Of a DNA stretch of 64,000 nt, positions 1-14,000 are shown in pieces. The stretch is from contig JAMWET010000593.1 of assembly GCA_024036415.1 (NCBI GenBank), forward strand, positions 38,501-102,500, in the 5' to 3' direction. The position numbers and the translations under genes were made by a program. Under the pieces are notes generated by a model. The model was not told where the DNA came from. It saw nothing but the letters and a program-made list of their open reading frames with translations, and ran no database searches. This stretch comes from Prochilodus magdalenae. Its lineage: Eukaryota > Chordata > Actinopteri > Characiformes > Prochilodontidae. Position 1 is the stretch's first letter; each line of letters starts with the position of its first letter.

Positions 1-50
1 TTAGCTGGAATTATGGAAGTTTAAGTGAAGCCTGGTCACAGAAAAACTAC

Positions 51-1730
51 AATTTAGAATAAGACTACGCTTTAGAATAAGACTACACTTTAGAATAGGA
101 CTACACTTTAGAATAGGACTACGCTTTAGAATAGGACTACGCTTTAGAATAAGACTACACTTTAGAATAGGACTAGTCTTTAAAATAAGACTACTCTTTA
201 GAATAGGACTACGCTTTAGAATAGGACTACACTTTAGAATAGGACTACACTTTAGAATAGGACTAGCCTTTAGAATAGGACTACACTTTAGAATAGGACT
301 AGCCTTTAGAATAGGACTACGCTTTAGAATAGGACTACACTTTAGAATAGGACTACGCTTTAGAATAGGACTACGCTTTAGAATAGGACTACACTTTAGA
401 ATAGGACTACGCTTTAGAATAGGACTACGCTTTAGAATAAGACTACGCTTTAGAATAGGACTACACTTTAGAATAGGACTAGCCTTTAGAATAGGACTAC
501 ACTTTAGAATAAGACTACGCTTTAGAATAGGACTACGCTTTAGAATAGGACTACACTTTAGAATAGGACTAGTCTTTAAAATAAGACTACTCTTTAGAAT
601 AAGACTACAAACTTCACTTTAGAATAAAAACACACTTTAGAATAAGACTACCCTTTAGAATAAGAGTACGCTTTAGAATAAGACTACGCTTTAGAATAAG
701 ACTACAAACTTCACTTTAGAATAAAAACACACTTTAGAATAAGACTACCCTTTAGAATAAGACTACACTTTAGAATAAGAGTACGCTTTAGAATAGGACT
801 ACGCTTTAGAATAGGACTACGCTTTAGAATAGGACTATGCTTTAGAATAGGACTACGCTTTAGAATAAGACTACGCTTTAGAATAGGACTACACTTTAGA
901 ATAAGACTACGCTTTAGAATAGGACTACACTTTAGAATAGGACTACACTTTAGAATAGGACTAGCCTTTAGAATAGGACTATGCTTTAGAATAGGACTAC
1001 GCTTTAGAATAGGACTACGCTTTAGAATAAGACTACACTTTAGAATAAGACTACACTTTAGAATAGGACTAGCCTTTAGAATAAGACTACACTTTAGAAT
1101 AAGACTACACTTTAGAATAGGACTAGCCTTTAGAATAGGACTACACTTTAGAATAAGACTAGCCTTTAGAATAAGACTACACTTTAGAATAGGACTACAC
1201 TTTAGAATAGGACTACACTTTAGAGTAAGACTACACTTTAGAATAAGACTAGCCTTTAGAATAGGACTACACTTTAGAATAAGACTAGCCTTTAGAATAG
1301 GACTACACTTTAGAATAAGACTACACTTCAGAATAGGACTACACTTTAGAATAGGACTACACTTTAGAATAGGACTACGCTTTAGAATAGGACTACACTT
1401 TAGAATAAGACTAGCCTTTAGAATAGGACTACGCTTTAGAATAAGACTAGCCTTTAGAATAGGACTACACTTTAGAATAGGACTACACTTTAGAATAAGA
1501 CTACGCTTTAGAATAAGACTACGCTTTAGAATAAGACTACGCTTTAAAATAGAACTACCCTTTAGAACAGGACTACGCTTTAGAATAAGACTACCCTTTA
1601 GATTAAGACTACTCTTTAGATTAAGACTACTCTTTAGATTAAGACTACAGTTTAAAATAAGACTACTCTTTAGATTAAGACTACTCTTTAGATTAAGACT
1701 ACAGTTTAGAATAAGACTACACTTCAGAAT
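51..1730. repeat. 18-bp satellite array
   Basis: About 90 head-to-tail copies of an 18-base unit, consensus tttagaataggactacgc, with common variants cac for cgc, aagac for aggac and agcc. Variants are interspersed (cgc, cac and agcc types alternate), suggesting expansion of multi-unit blocks. Copies near 600-780 and after 1540 are more divergent, as expected at array edges. It sits in the intron after e20. Stop codons in the unit rule out coding. Confidence 0.98.
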
Positions 1731-2200
1731 ATAATTACCAGAATTGCAGTGTAACTCTGAAAAGTGGGTACATACAGTGGGTTGGCAACTGCAGTATCAA
1801 TTCGGAAACAAAACAGTATTACACTGGCAAACCTGCTGCACTGTTACTGTAGGTACTGTAATATTACAGCTACCCTCGGCACATAATATGGGAAATACCT
1901 ACAACAAAACCCACTAACTGCAGACAACTTACTATATTATGCTTGAAATTGTTTGCAATATTATTAAACTGATATTTACAGAGGTTCAATAGCTCTTCTA
2001 ACAATGTTTCCATTATCCATTCATGGCAGGATTTACATCAAGATTGGAAAAACTAATTATTCTTAATTATCAGAAATATCAATATTTCTGTACTGGAAAT
2101 ATCAATACTATGTCAATATCAAACCAGCCACTACTAATTAAGACCACTTGGGAAAAACGCCTCTCTGAGATCAACCCTGTATTTAGACTGGCTTATTTAC

Positions 2201-2411
2201 CTCTGGTACGGTAGGAGACCACAGCCACTGTCAGGTGGATCTCGCCTGGATGGAGGTCCGGTGAGGAGCTGATGGAGTAGTACCGTGGCTGGAGCAGAGG
2301 CAGCTGGGTGAGCAGCAGGGTGCAGGGCACCTGCAGCGAAGGGAACTCCTCTAAGACCTCCACCATAGTGGGGTTATTATACCACTTCCACTCCTCATAC
2401 TCCTGTAGACC
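2201..2411 (-). CDS. nos1: nos1 exon e20: FAD-binding RYYSISSSP (last exon in window)
   Basis: 211 bases, phase 0 in, phase 1 out. Encodes [20 protein letters not shown], then [40 protein letters not shown] and [10 protein letters not shown] plus G. RYYSISSS binds the FAD pyrophosphate/ribityl part. Acceptor gtgtgcag, donor ACCAGAG|GTAAAT. The next exon should begin by completing Asp (DGEGP block) and lies below position 1, beyond the 18-bp satellite. Confidence 0.97.
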
Positions 2412-5400
2412 CTGCACACAGACATCAGTACAACACATGAATTTCATAGGTTTGGGGATGGTCTGGAACATCATGCAGGTAATGTGGGGTCTGCTACAAA
2501 CCCCATTAAACTTGAACGACCTATGCTATAGGTCCATGTGACAATGCTCAATGTGGTACACTAGAATGCATAGTGAGCCACAGAAGGATGTTCTAGACCG
2601 CTACAGGGAACCATAAACCAATATGGAGCACTATGGAAGACAACGAGGACCTACAGAAGAATGTGGAGTGTTCAAGAAACAATGAACGATATGTAGTATT
2701 CCAGAAGGCCACAAGGACCGACAGAACAATGTGGATCATTCTAGAATGCCGCAAGGAATGACAGAACAATGTGGATCATTCTAGAATGCCATAAGGAGCG
2801 AGAGAACAATGTGGATCATTCTAGAATGCCATAAAGAGCGAGAGGACAATGTGGAGCATTCTAGAATTACATAAGGAGTGAGAGAACAATATGGAGCATT
2901 CTAGAATGCCATAAAGAGCGAGAGGACAATGTGGAGCATTCTAGAATTACATAAGGAGTGAGAGAACAATATGGAGCATTCTAGAATGCCATAAAGAGCG
3001 AGAGGACAATATGGAGCATTCTTGAATGCCATAAAGAGCGAGAGGACAATGTGGAGCATTCTAGAATGCCATAAAGAGCGAGAGGACAATGTGGAGCATT
3101 CTAGAATTACATAAGGAGTGAGAGAACAATGTGGAGCATTCTAGAATGCCATAAGGAGCGAGAGAACAATGTGGAGTGTTCTAGAATTACATAAGAAGTG
3201 AGAGAACAATGTGGAACATTCTAGAATGCCATAAGGAGCGAGAGAACAATGTGGAGTGTTCTAGAATGCCATAAGGAGTGAGAGAACAATGTGGATCATT
3301 CTAGAATGCCATAAGGAGTGTGAGAACAATGTGGAACATTCTAGAATGCCATAAGGAGTGTGAGAACAATATGGAGCATTCTAGAATGCCATAAAGAGCG
3401 AGAGGACAATGTGGAGCATTCTAGAATTACATAAGGAGTGAGAGAACAATGTGGAACATTCTAGAATGCCATAAGGAGCGAGAGAACAATGTGGAGTGTT
3501 CTAGAATTACATAAGGAGTGAGAGAACAATGTGGATCATTCTAGAATGTCATAATCAGTGTGAGAACAATGTGGAACATTCTAGAATGCCATAAGGAGTG
3601 TGAGAACAATGTGGAGCATTCTAGAATGCCACAAGGAACAAGAGAACAATGTGGAGCATTCTAGAATGCCATAAGGAGTGTGAGAACAATGTGGAACATT
3701 CTAGAATGCCACAAGGAACAAGAGAACAATATGGAGCATTCTAGAATGCCATAAAGAGCGAGAGGACAATGTGGAGCATTCTAGAATTACATAAGGAGTG
3801 AGAGAACAATGTGGAACATTCTAGAATGCCATAAGGAGCGAGAGAACAATGTGGAGTGTTCTAGAATTACATAAGAAGTGAGAGAACAATGTGGAGCATT
3901 CTAGAATGCCACAAGGAGCGAGAGAACAATGCGAAGCATTCCACAATGCCATACTGAGCGAGAGAACAATGTGGATCATTCTAGAATGCCATAAGGACCG
4001 AGAGAACAATGTGGAGCATTCTAGAATGCCACAAGGAGCGAGAAAACAATGTGGATCATTCTAGAATGCCATAAGGAGCGAGAGAACAATGTGGAGCATT
4101 CTAGAATGCCATAAGGACCGAGAGAACAATGTGGAGCATTCTAGAATGCCATAAGGACCGAGAGAACAATGTGGAGCATTCTAGAATGCCATAAGGAGCG
4201 AGAGAACAATGTGGAGCATTCTAGAATGCCATAAGGAGCGAGAGAACAATGTGTAACGTTCTAGAATGATATAAGGAATGACAGAACAATGTGGATCATT
4301 CTAGAATTACATAAGGAGTGAGAGAACAATGTGGAGCATTCTAGAATGCCATAAGGAGCGAGAGAACAATGTGGAGCATTCTAGAATGCCATAAGGAGCG
4401 AGAGAACAATGTGGAGCATTCTAGAATGCCATAAGGAGCAAGAGAACAATGTGGAGCATTCTAGAATGCCATAAGGAGCGAGAGAACAATGTGGAGCATT
4501 CTAGAATGCCACAAGGAGCAAGAGAACAATGCGAAGCATTCCACAATGCCATAAGGAGCGAGAGAACAATGTGGAGCATTCTAGAATGACATAAGGAGTG
4601 AGGGAACAATGTGGAGCATTCTAGAATGCCACCAGGAACAACAGAACAATGTGGAACATTCTAGAATGCCGTAAGGACCAAGAGAACAATGTGGAGCATT
4701 CTAAAATGCCATAAGGAGTGAGGGAACAATGTGGAGCATTCTAGAATGCCATAAGAGCGAGAGAACAATGTGGAGCATTCTAGAATGCCATAAGAGCGAG
4801 AGAATAATGTGGAGCATTGACGGAATGATGTAGAACAATTCTAGAGTGCTACAAGGAACAATTTGGTAACCATCCTCAGAACAATATGCAGTGCTCTTGA
4901 ATCGAATGATCCTGGGAGCAACATGGTATGTTCTAGAATGCCACAAGGACCCCAGGAATGATATTATAGCCCATCTAGTGACGGATACATTTTTCATTTT
5001 GTCTAAAGGGCCTATTTAACCTCCTACATCCTTTCCTATTCCTGTTTTCTTTGGAAGAGAGGAAGAGCCTGAAGGAAGACTGAAGTCATTTAGATCGCTT
5101 GAAAAGTGGTGACAAAATCCGGAGCTTAGAGGAGCCGACAGGTGAGAATAACATTAACACCTGTCCCAGCCTCTGTGAGAGCTTTCCTCCAGACACACTA
5201 GCACCTCCATCTCCCTGAGAACCTCATGGGAATGGCCAATAACCTCCACTGTAAAAGCAACGCAAGAAACGCATCACGGTCATTCTCCATGTATTCCATC
5301 CACGGCTTCTCTCTGCCTCTCTGTCTCTCCTCTCTCTCATTCACTCCATCCTTCTTTGAGACTCAGCTGAACCAGGAAGAGGGTGACTCACTGCCTTGGC

Positions 5401-7967
5401 AGCCATTTTTAGCAACATTGCGAAGGACTGCAAAGCGTGTTACAGTGGGAGGCAGTGAGAGGGAAATATTTCTGAGGCAGAAGAAAATGGCATTGACACT
5501 GAGTGATTGGCGAGGGGAAGCGAGAGAGTTGGAGGGCTAATGAATGATCTGACTGAGAAAATTGCTGCTAATTTGAAAAGCAAAGCCGGAGTCACGCGTG
5601 GCGGCGTCTTTAGCGGCACTATGAGGAAGTGTCGGACAATGGATCTGAATGCATTACTGGGATGAGTAAAGCTGACAAAAAAAAAAACCTCAACAAATCA
5701 CAGCACTTTTACCAACACTTGATCAGAGTGAGCCGCATGCTGGTGAGTGTGAATGCCACACTTGGACGGGGTGCATTCACCTGCAAGGCCTAGGATTGGT
5801 TGGAAGACAATGTGGAGTCAGTGGTGTTGTTTCAATGAGACGAACGAGGCTTCATAAGTCTTTGTATGCTCAGTGTAATCTACGTTGAGTAAAACCCAAC
5901 ATCTTTTCCATTGGCTGTTGGCATCATCTATTTGTTTACCTGTTGTGCTCACCGTCTTTGTGTTGTCGTTCCCTTTGGCCTGCCTTCTTCCATTGTGCGT
6001 GCTACACTCCATTGCCAAAAGGACTCCCTCTCTTCCTTCACCCACACATGACCTCGAGTGACCTCCCATTCTCAATCCATAGGGTTTAATATGATGTCGG
6101 CCCACCCTATGCAGCTGTAACAGCTTCAGCTCTTCTGGGAAGGCTTTCCGCAAGGGTGGGGAATGTGTCAATTGTGGACCATTTTTCCAGTAGCACATTT
6201 GTGAGGCCAGACCCTGATCTTGGACAAGATGGCTGCGGTCTAATTCATCCCAAAGGTGTTCTATGGGGTTGAGCTCAAGCTCTTCCACACCAGACTCGCT
6301 CATCCATGTCTTTATGGAGCTTGCTTTGTGCACTGGTGTGCAGTCATGTTGGAACAGGAAGGGGCCGTCCCCAAACTGTGCCCACAAAGCTGGGAGCAGG
6401 GAATGGTCCAGAGTCTCTTGGTCTGCTGAAGCATTAAGAGTTCCTTTCACTGGAACTAAGGGGTGGAGCTCAACTCCTGAACAACAACAACAACCCCACA
6501 CCATAATCCCACCTCTACCAAACTTAACACTCGGCACAATGCAGTCGGACAGGGACCGTTCTCCTGGCAACCGCCAAACCCAGACTCGTCCGTTGGATCG
6601 CCAGATGGAGAAGCATGATTTGTCACTCCAGAGAACACGTCTCCACTGCTCTAGAGTCCAGTGGCGGCGCTTTACACCACTGCATTTAAAGCTTTGCATT
6701 GTGCTTGGTGATGTAAGGCTTGGATGCAGCTGCTCAGCCATAGAAACCCATTCCATGAAGCTCTACAAACTGTTCTTAAGATAATCTGAAGGCCACATGA
6801 AGTTTGGAGGTCTGTAGCGATTGACTCTGCAAGTTGGTTTTATACACCTGTGGCTATGGAAGTCATTGGAACATCTGAATTCAATGAGTTGGAAGGGTAA
6901 GTGAATACTTTTGGCAATATAGTGTACTTGGCACATTTGCATGGAGCGACTTAACATTTTTTGGGATATTACATAAAAATGACCTGTACATTTAATTAGC
7001 ACTTACTCGAATCACTTTAGTGTGACTGACTTCAATCCGATATGTATGCTGGAAATACTGACATAAGATTTTTAGGTAAATCCAATGTTCTATGTAGGAA
7101 AGGAAAAGGAAAAGGAACACGTGTTGGACAAGCAGGTTGCACCCTACTTATGAGTTCAGAACTACTATTAAAACACACATTCTGAAAATCTGAAACATGC
7201 TTTAAACACCCAATACCTTGGAGTGCTGATAAATGCCCAAACACTAGGGGATAAAATGTGTGGCACTCGACTTCATTCTTTCATTTCTTTACAGACCAGA
7301 AAATGGTGAAACCTCAAAACAGCTCTGTATTAAATGTGTTCATTTTAAAGTTTCATTCCTGTTGATTCCTTTTTGATGATTGAAGCTTTTATTACCCGGA
7401 GTGATGTTAGCAAACTTCAGTCAGTGGTACTGACTCTACGATCAGCAATTGGGAACCACGGTCATCACAGTGTGTTGGCTTATGGAAGTTTTGTCTGATT
7501 AGTTTAATGTGTGACAAAGTCCCAAGGCAAGTGGCCAGTTGGCCAAAAGCTCTGCTATTTTACTGGCCAGAGTGTAAAAATGTTGTGGCTTGATGCATTG
7601 GGTGTTAGGAAATGTCTACATCTGTCCAGCTTATCTAAATTGTCTTTCATGAAACTGATTCAGGCGTGCTGCTGATGGGGTTACATGCAATGACTAGAGT
7701 GCAGCAAAAGGTCAAGTACCAAACCTTGTCCAACAGATACCAAGATACCAACAGCATATATATATAGGACTGCCCTCTAGAAGTCGACGAGTTGAATCGT
7801 CAGTCGGCGACCCTTTAAGTTGACTGAGACCCTTCAAGTCGACTGACAACAGTGACCTTTTTTTTTTCTCTTATAAAACAGACTAAAGCTTACTAAGATG
7901 CACAACTACTTTAAGCATGTAAAACGACATTTTAATAATTATTAAAGGGGAATAATAAATATATATG

Positions 7968-8015
<48 letters not shown>

Positions 8016-11000
8016 AGTTCTAGCTGGGCTGTGACATATTCTTGCTAAAAAATTAAATCCACGTGACGACGTGCGCTGGCGGTTCACCGCTGAAAGAAGC
8101 TAAAGCTGTGAAGCTGAGAAACACGGGGGGAGCGATGTCTCAGAGGAAGTCTGGAGGAGCTTCTGAAGACAACACTCCGAATAAATGAAACCTAATTCTG
8201 CTCGTCATTTAGTCAGACATCCAACACTGCTCCAAACGAGGGAGCTGACTTTCGGTTTAGACATAATGGTTTGCGGTGAAGGAGAAACGGACCAGAGATG
8301 TTTGTTTTATTATAATTCTGTTATTTTAGATCCTAAATTACAGATATTTATATTTATTCACCTACAGTTAAAATTATCTTTATTTAAGGATAAGTACAGT
8401 CACTAATACGCCTGCTGATAAACGGGAAATAATGATTTCAGAGCAGGGAATATAATTAAACGGTTTCAGGACCATTCTTCTTTTCATCTAATAATAATTT
8501 AAATATGGACTAATCTGGTTTTATTTAGCAGCTCATTATTTATGAGAGATGAGAGACGAAGAGTCCTCCTACTGAAGAAGCTGTTAGAAGTGAAATTAAA
8601 GAGACTATAAGCTATAAGCGCTAATGTTTAGCATACACGCTGCTGCCCGACGCTGTATCCTGTAATTAAATCAGGCTCCAGTTCAGATCGATCATTATAA
8701 GCCCCGCCTCTTTTAGTTCATAAATATGTTCCTGTGACTCTGCTGACTCTAAATGAGGAGATCAGATCTGAACCGTATGCAGACTGATTTACTGATTACT
8801 AGATAATGTACATGGAGAAAAAACATGAACGAATAGTCGAATCGTCCACCAGGACGGGCGAATCCGATTCCTCTGAGTCGGGTACAGCCCTAATATATTG
8901 ACTTCATTTTAAACTTTTAAAACTATTTAAAATGTTCTCGTTTTCTCGTTTTTCTTCATTTTTCGGAGCATACCTTGCTAAGAACCTCCAGTCTCTTCCT
9001 CTGCTTCTCACTGGTGGCTAGAGGAGCAAACTGTTGCAGCAGGAGAGGACTAGGCGGGGTTGTGATGTCCAGGAAGCATTTAAAGGCTTGATAGATGGTG
9101 CAGGGAGGAATACGGCTCTCATCCGTCCAGTTACTGATCACGCCTATGGGGCAGAAACAAAGAAGGGGTCTTGATCAAAAGACTGCTTTGAACTGACTGC
9201 TTCATTCAAATGGGCATATCATGACCTCACCAGAAGTGTTTCAGGCTGGACTCAGACAGCCACACAGTCCGTTTACATAAATCAGATCTACAGTCAGAGT
9301 ATAAAGGGTAAGAAAAGAAATATGTAGCATATGGGTCCAATCTGTGGGTTGAAAACTTCTGTCGCAGATAAATCCTTGGACACTGCTGGACATAAAGGCA
9401 TCTGCGGTGGACTCGGCTGTGCAGGGAAAGCCGTGAGTCAGGTGACAGCACTGATCAGTCATTACCCTTATCTGCAGCTGTATATGAGACTTCAGTTGAA
9501 GGCAGGGTACCAGTCTGCAGCCTTAGGCATTTCACTTATGTGAATCATTTGATCTCTATTTACTCTATTTGGCCTTTTTTTTTTTTTAATATCTGCAGGT
9601 CTAGACTGAGAAATCGACACAAGGCCCTTTGAACAACCGCCTCCAGGCATTTATATCTAATGAGGCAGAATGGAAGGCAAATAAATAAGCTCTTTATTTA
9701 TTATTCCTTTAATTGTTAGGCATTTGCACGGCTGCAGTGCCTTCCAAACCTTTCTACACACCTACTCATAGATGGGCTGTGTGTGGGTTTATTTTAGAAC
9801 AGTGAAGACATCAAAAGTATACCTATGGGATTAGACAGCAAGCTAGAGGGTCTGAACTCTAATCAGAACCACTTTAGAGTTTTTAAAGTTGCCCCACTTT
9901 TGCCTCGGAGGCTTGGCGTTCCTTCAGGCAGCTTAATGAACACCTAACTAGGATGACTGAGACTGTTTATCAGGGGAGGGGAGGGTGGAGTCAGCCTGTG
10001 GGCAGAAGATGGGGGTGCTCTTATAAACTGGCCCTCTCTCTAGTGTGAGGAAGGGAGGACATGTGGCTTACACGCCACACCCTGGGGTGAGCCAGAGAGA
10101 CAGAGGGGTCAAGGCTGCTTTTTGGTATGTTTGGTACGTTATGTGCTTGTTCTTTGGGTTAAGCCCCTCCCCTCAGATGAGCCATACACTGAACGTTAGT
10201 ATTCATAATATGTCGTTGCTGTCCAAAGAAAATACGTGTATCTCCAAAATGACAACTTTACAGGAGAGGCCAAAAACCTCATTCAGTTGTAATGGAAGTC
10301 AATGGAACCAGACGTCTTTCCAAAGACTTTTGAGCCAATTCTGTTGGTCCATTCATCATGCAGTTCTCACAGGGTGTAAACGGAGGCGGCTGTGATTAAA
10401 TGATGTATAAAAGTCAAAATGGACAAAAATGGAGATACATGTTTTTCATCTGGCAGAGACGATATTAAACTCCCTGTTGAGAGTGGATCACTGTGTCCAC
10501 TCACTGTCCACTCGATTAGACACTCCTACCCTGCTGGTCCACCTTGTAGGTGTACAGTCAGAGACGATAGCTCATCTGCTGCTGCATGGTTTGGGTTGGT
10601 CACCCTCTAGTCCCATATACTCTGTATATACTTTTTATTTTTTTATTTTTATTAGGGTTATGTCATTGCATCATCCTATAGGTTTTTGTCATTGCCTGTC
10701 TTATAGCTTTGCTAATGCTACGTTAGCGGTGCTCCCATATGCTACATTGAAGTGGAAGAGTCTAGTGACTGAAGGTAGATCATAACACTGCCATCTAGCA
10801 GTCAGGAGGTTAAACACTGATAAGAGTTCTCTGTTATAATCGGGTCAGAACCACACATAATACTTACCAAATATTCCATAATAGCTTACACCTTACATTT
10901 TGAGTGTTAAGTATCGTAAAAATAGGTTAGCCATGTTGAGTGACAACCCCTCCCCCCCGCCCCCCGAACAATCTGTCTTACAGTCCAGAGTTTTGGCTGA

Positions 11001-14000
11001 TACTGTATAGACTAATACACTTATCATCACAGACACAAGACACAAGCCTAGCTATACTCTGCCATTACCCAATGCTGTGTTCCTCTCCTCCAGAAACTCC
11101 ACCCTAATGATTTGATTGACAGGAGGTGCGTCCTCTAGTTTGTCTATGAGAGCTGTAACCAGGTCCTCGTGGTTGCCGGGGTAGATGCCCAAGTGGTCTC
11201 CAGGCAGGTATTTCAGGCTCTCGTGGTTGTTGGCGTGGAGCTGGATGTATATGGTGGATCGGCTGAAAAGGGGGAGGAGGCACATGACACAAAAGAATGA
11301 CATGACTGCAGACTGACCTACATCAAAAACCCAAAAGTGGAGGCATGTGGGATGGGTGATTCTGAAAGCAGCTTGCTCTCATTCCTGTACTTGTGCACTT
11401 TGAGTGTATGGGGTGCTGTTGGCGGGTGGAGTGCGCTCTCAGCATGCTCAGGGGGCTATTGAAAAGCTGCCACACCTTCGTACAAGGTCAAGTGAAACGT
11501 GCATAGGTAAGGCCAGCCGTTCCCAGTGGAAGAGACCAGGATTGATGAAATCGCATCAGGGGTCGCTAATTTGGCTCAGTTTAATGCACGTTCCTTCGAC
11601 CTTGAATAGGGGTGTGGCAGCATTAGAGGAGCACTCTCAGCATGCAAATACCGGGACTGACAAAGAGTGCTGTTCCAATGCTGCCACACCCCTTTTCAGG
11701 GTCGAGGGAAGACGCATTATAACAAGCGGGTATAAATGAAATTCAATCTGAGCTTGAAAACAAGGTACATAGCCTATTCCTATTCTGCTCCATCAGAAAA
11801 CGAGTTATTTGTTTATCATTGTGTGTTTCACTGTCAAGGACAAAGAACCAGAACCAACACGTGCAGAACCGAAAGTCTGATGGTCTGTTTTATTAAACAA
11901 TCGAGTCATCAACATGGAGGGAGAAGGCAAGATCGAAGTCAAAGACAGGCAGAGATCAAAACCAGAGTAGACAGGCAGCGAGGCAGGTAAGTTGGAAGGG
12001 CTAGGAACGAGAATGAACGAATGGATGAAAGCGAGGTCGAGAGCCAAAGAGAGACCAAACAGAGAAAAGCCGGCAAGGGACAAGTGAAAGAGGAAAAGCC
12101 AGAGTAGAGAAACCCGAAGAGAGCCGCTCAGAATCGAAAACCAACGTTCGGCAAAACTTCTCAACAAGGGAGTGTTCGAGAGGGGCATATATACTGGGGC
12201 TACTGAGCTACAGCTGTTCATACTCTGGAGACCTGGAATGGAGATGGTTGGTTGACTGGGGATAGGTGGGTGTGGTGTCATAGTGCAATGCCCTCTGGGA
12301 ACAGTCTAGAGGAGCGGAGGAGCCAGGAAAACCCACAAGTCTTAAAGTTATTGATGAATGTCATTTTGGGGTCTTCAGTCTGGATTGCTACGTATATTAA
12401 ATTCTTGAATATAATAAGCATGTCTGGAAGTAAATTGGCGAACACTCTATGCGATTAAGACATTGTGATATGGTTCACCATGGTCAAGCATGGCTGTCTC
12501 TTTAAAAGGGATTGTTTCTGTTCTGTTGGGGTCGATATGATGCTAATCCTGCACAGCAAAGAAGACAAACTCTGCTCCTGCTCATCTACTGAGCTGGAGA
12601 GTTTCGATCACTCCATCACATCTGGCCGTAACACTCAGATGCACCTGAAGGTTCCTGATTGGCTAGATCAGATTAGATACAGGCCCAGGCTTGGGTACTA
12701 TGGTATTAAGGTAACGCGTCACTGATTTGAGATTAGCTCTGGCCAGATCTGGCAGGAGATCCATATATCCATGTCATGTAAATACACTACCAGTCAAAAG
12801 GTTAGATCAATTCTCCTTATGTTTATTATAACCCATAAGAGCCCACACTGACGTATGTACCACAAGCCTTTTAAAAGTCAGTAAGGTTCTTTATACAGCT
12901 TTATCCTTCACCTGAACACATGAAGTCTCTGAGTGACCTATACCAAACATCCTGGATGCAGTCACACGACAGCTGGTGAACATATGACCTGATTTAAAAA
13001 ATGGTGAAGTGCTTGGTTAGTGCAGTTAGAGACAAACCCAGCTCATTTTACAGTCTGGGTTTTCTACCTATACGGTTCCAACCCGGTTAAGAGCTCTAAT
13101 GTTCCATATACCCATATTCTATATTACATATACCCATATTCCATATTACATATACCCATATCTACATTACATATACCCATATTCCATATTCCATATACCC
13201 ATATCTACATTACATATACCCATATTCGATATTACATATACCCATGTTCTGTATCACATATACCCATATTCTATATTACATATACCCATAATCTAATTAC
13301 ATATACCCATATTCTATATGACACATACCCATAATCTATATCACATATACCCATATTCTATATAACATATACCCATATTCTATATGACACATACCCATAA
13401 TCTATATTACATATACCCATATTCTATATTACATATACCCATATTCTATATGACACATACCCATAATCTATATTACACATACCCATATTCTATATTACAT
13501 ATACCCATATTCTATATGACACATACCCATAATCTATATCACATATACCCATATTCTATATAACATATATCCATATTCTATATGACACATACCCATAATC
13601 TATATTACATATACCCATATTCTATGTTACATATACCCATATTCTATATGACACATACCCATAATCTATATTACACATACCCATATTCTATATTACATAT
13701 ACCCATATCCTATATTACATATACCCATATTCTATATTACATATACCCATATTCTATATGACACATACCCATAATCTATATTACACATACCCATATTCTA
13801 TATTACATATACCCATATCCTATATTACATATACCCATATTCTATATTACATATACCCATATTCTATTTTACATATACCCATATTCTATATGACACATAC
13901 CCATAATCTATATTACATATACCCATATTCTATATTACATATACCCATATTCTATTTTACATATATCCATTCTAACACCATGATGGAATACCAGTTATGA

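Noticed and set aside
1..2200. Search for the next exon after e20
   Set aside because: The stretch is an 18-bp satellite and a short unique region without a DGEGP-type exon.
2901..4997. Repeated 62-codon open frames on the minus strand
   Set aside because: Created by the 40-bp satellite period (three units = 120 bases); no codon bias or motif.
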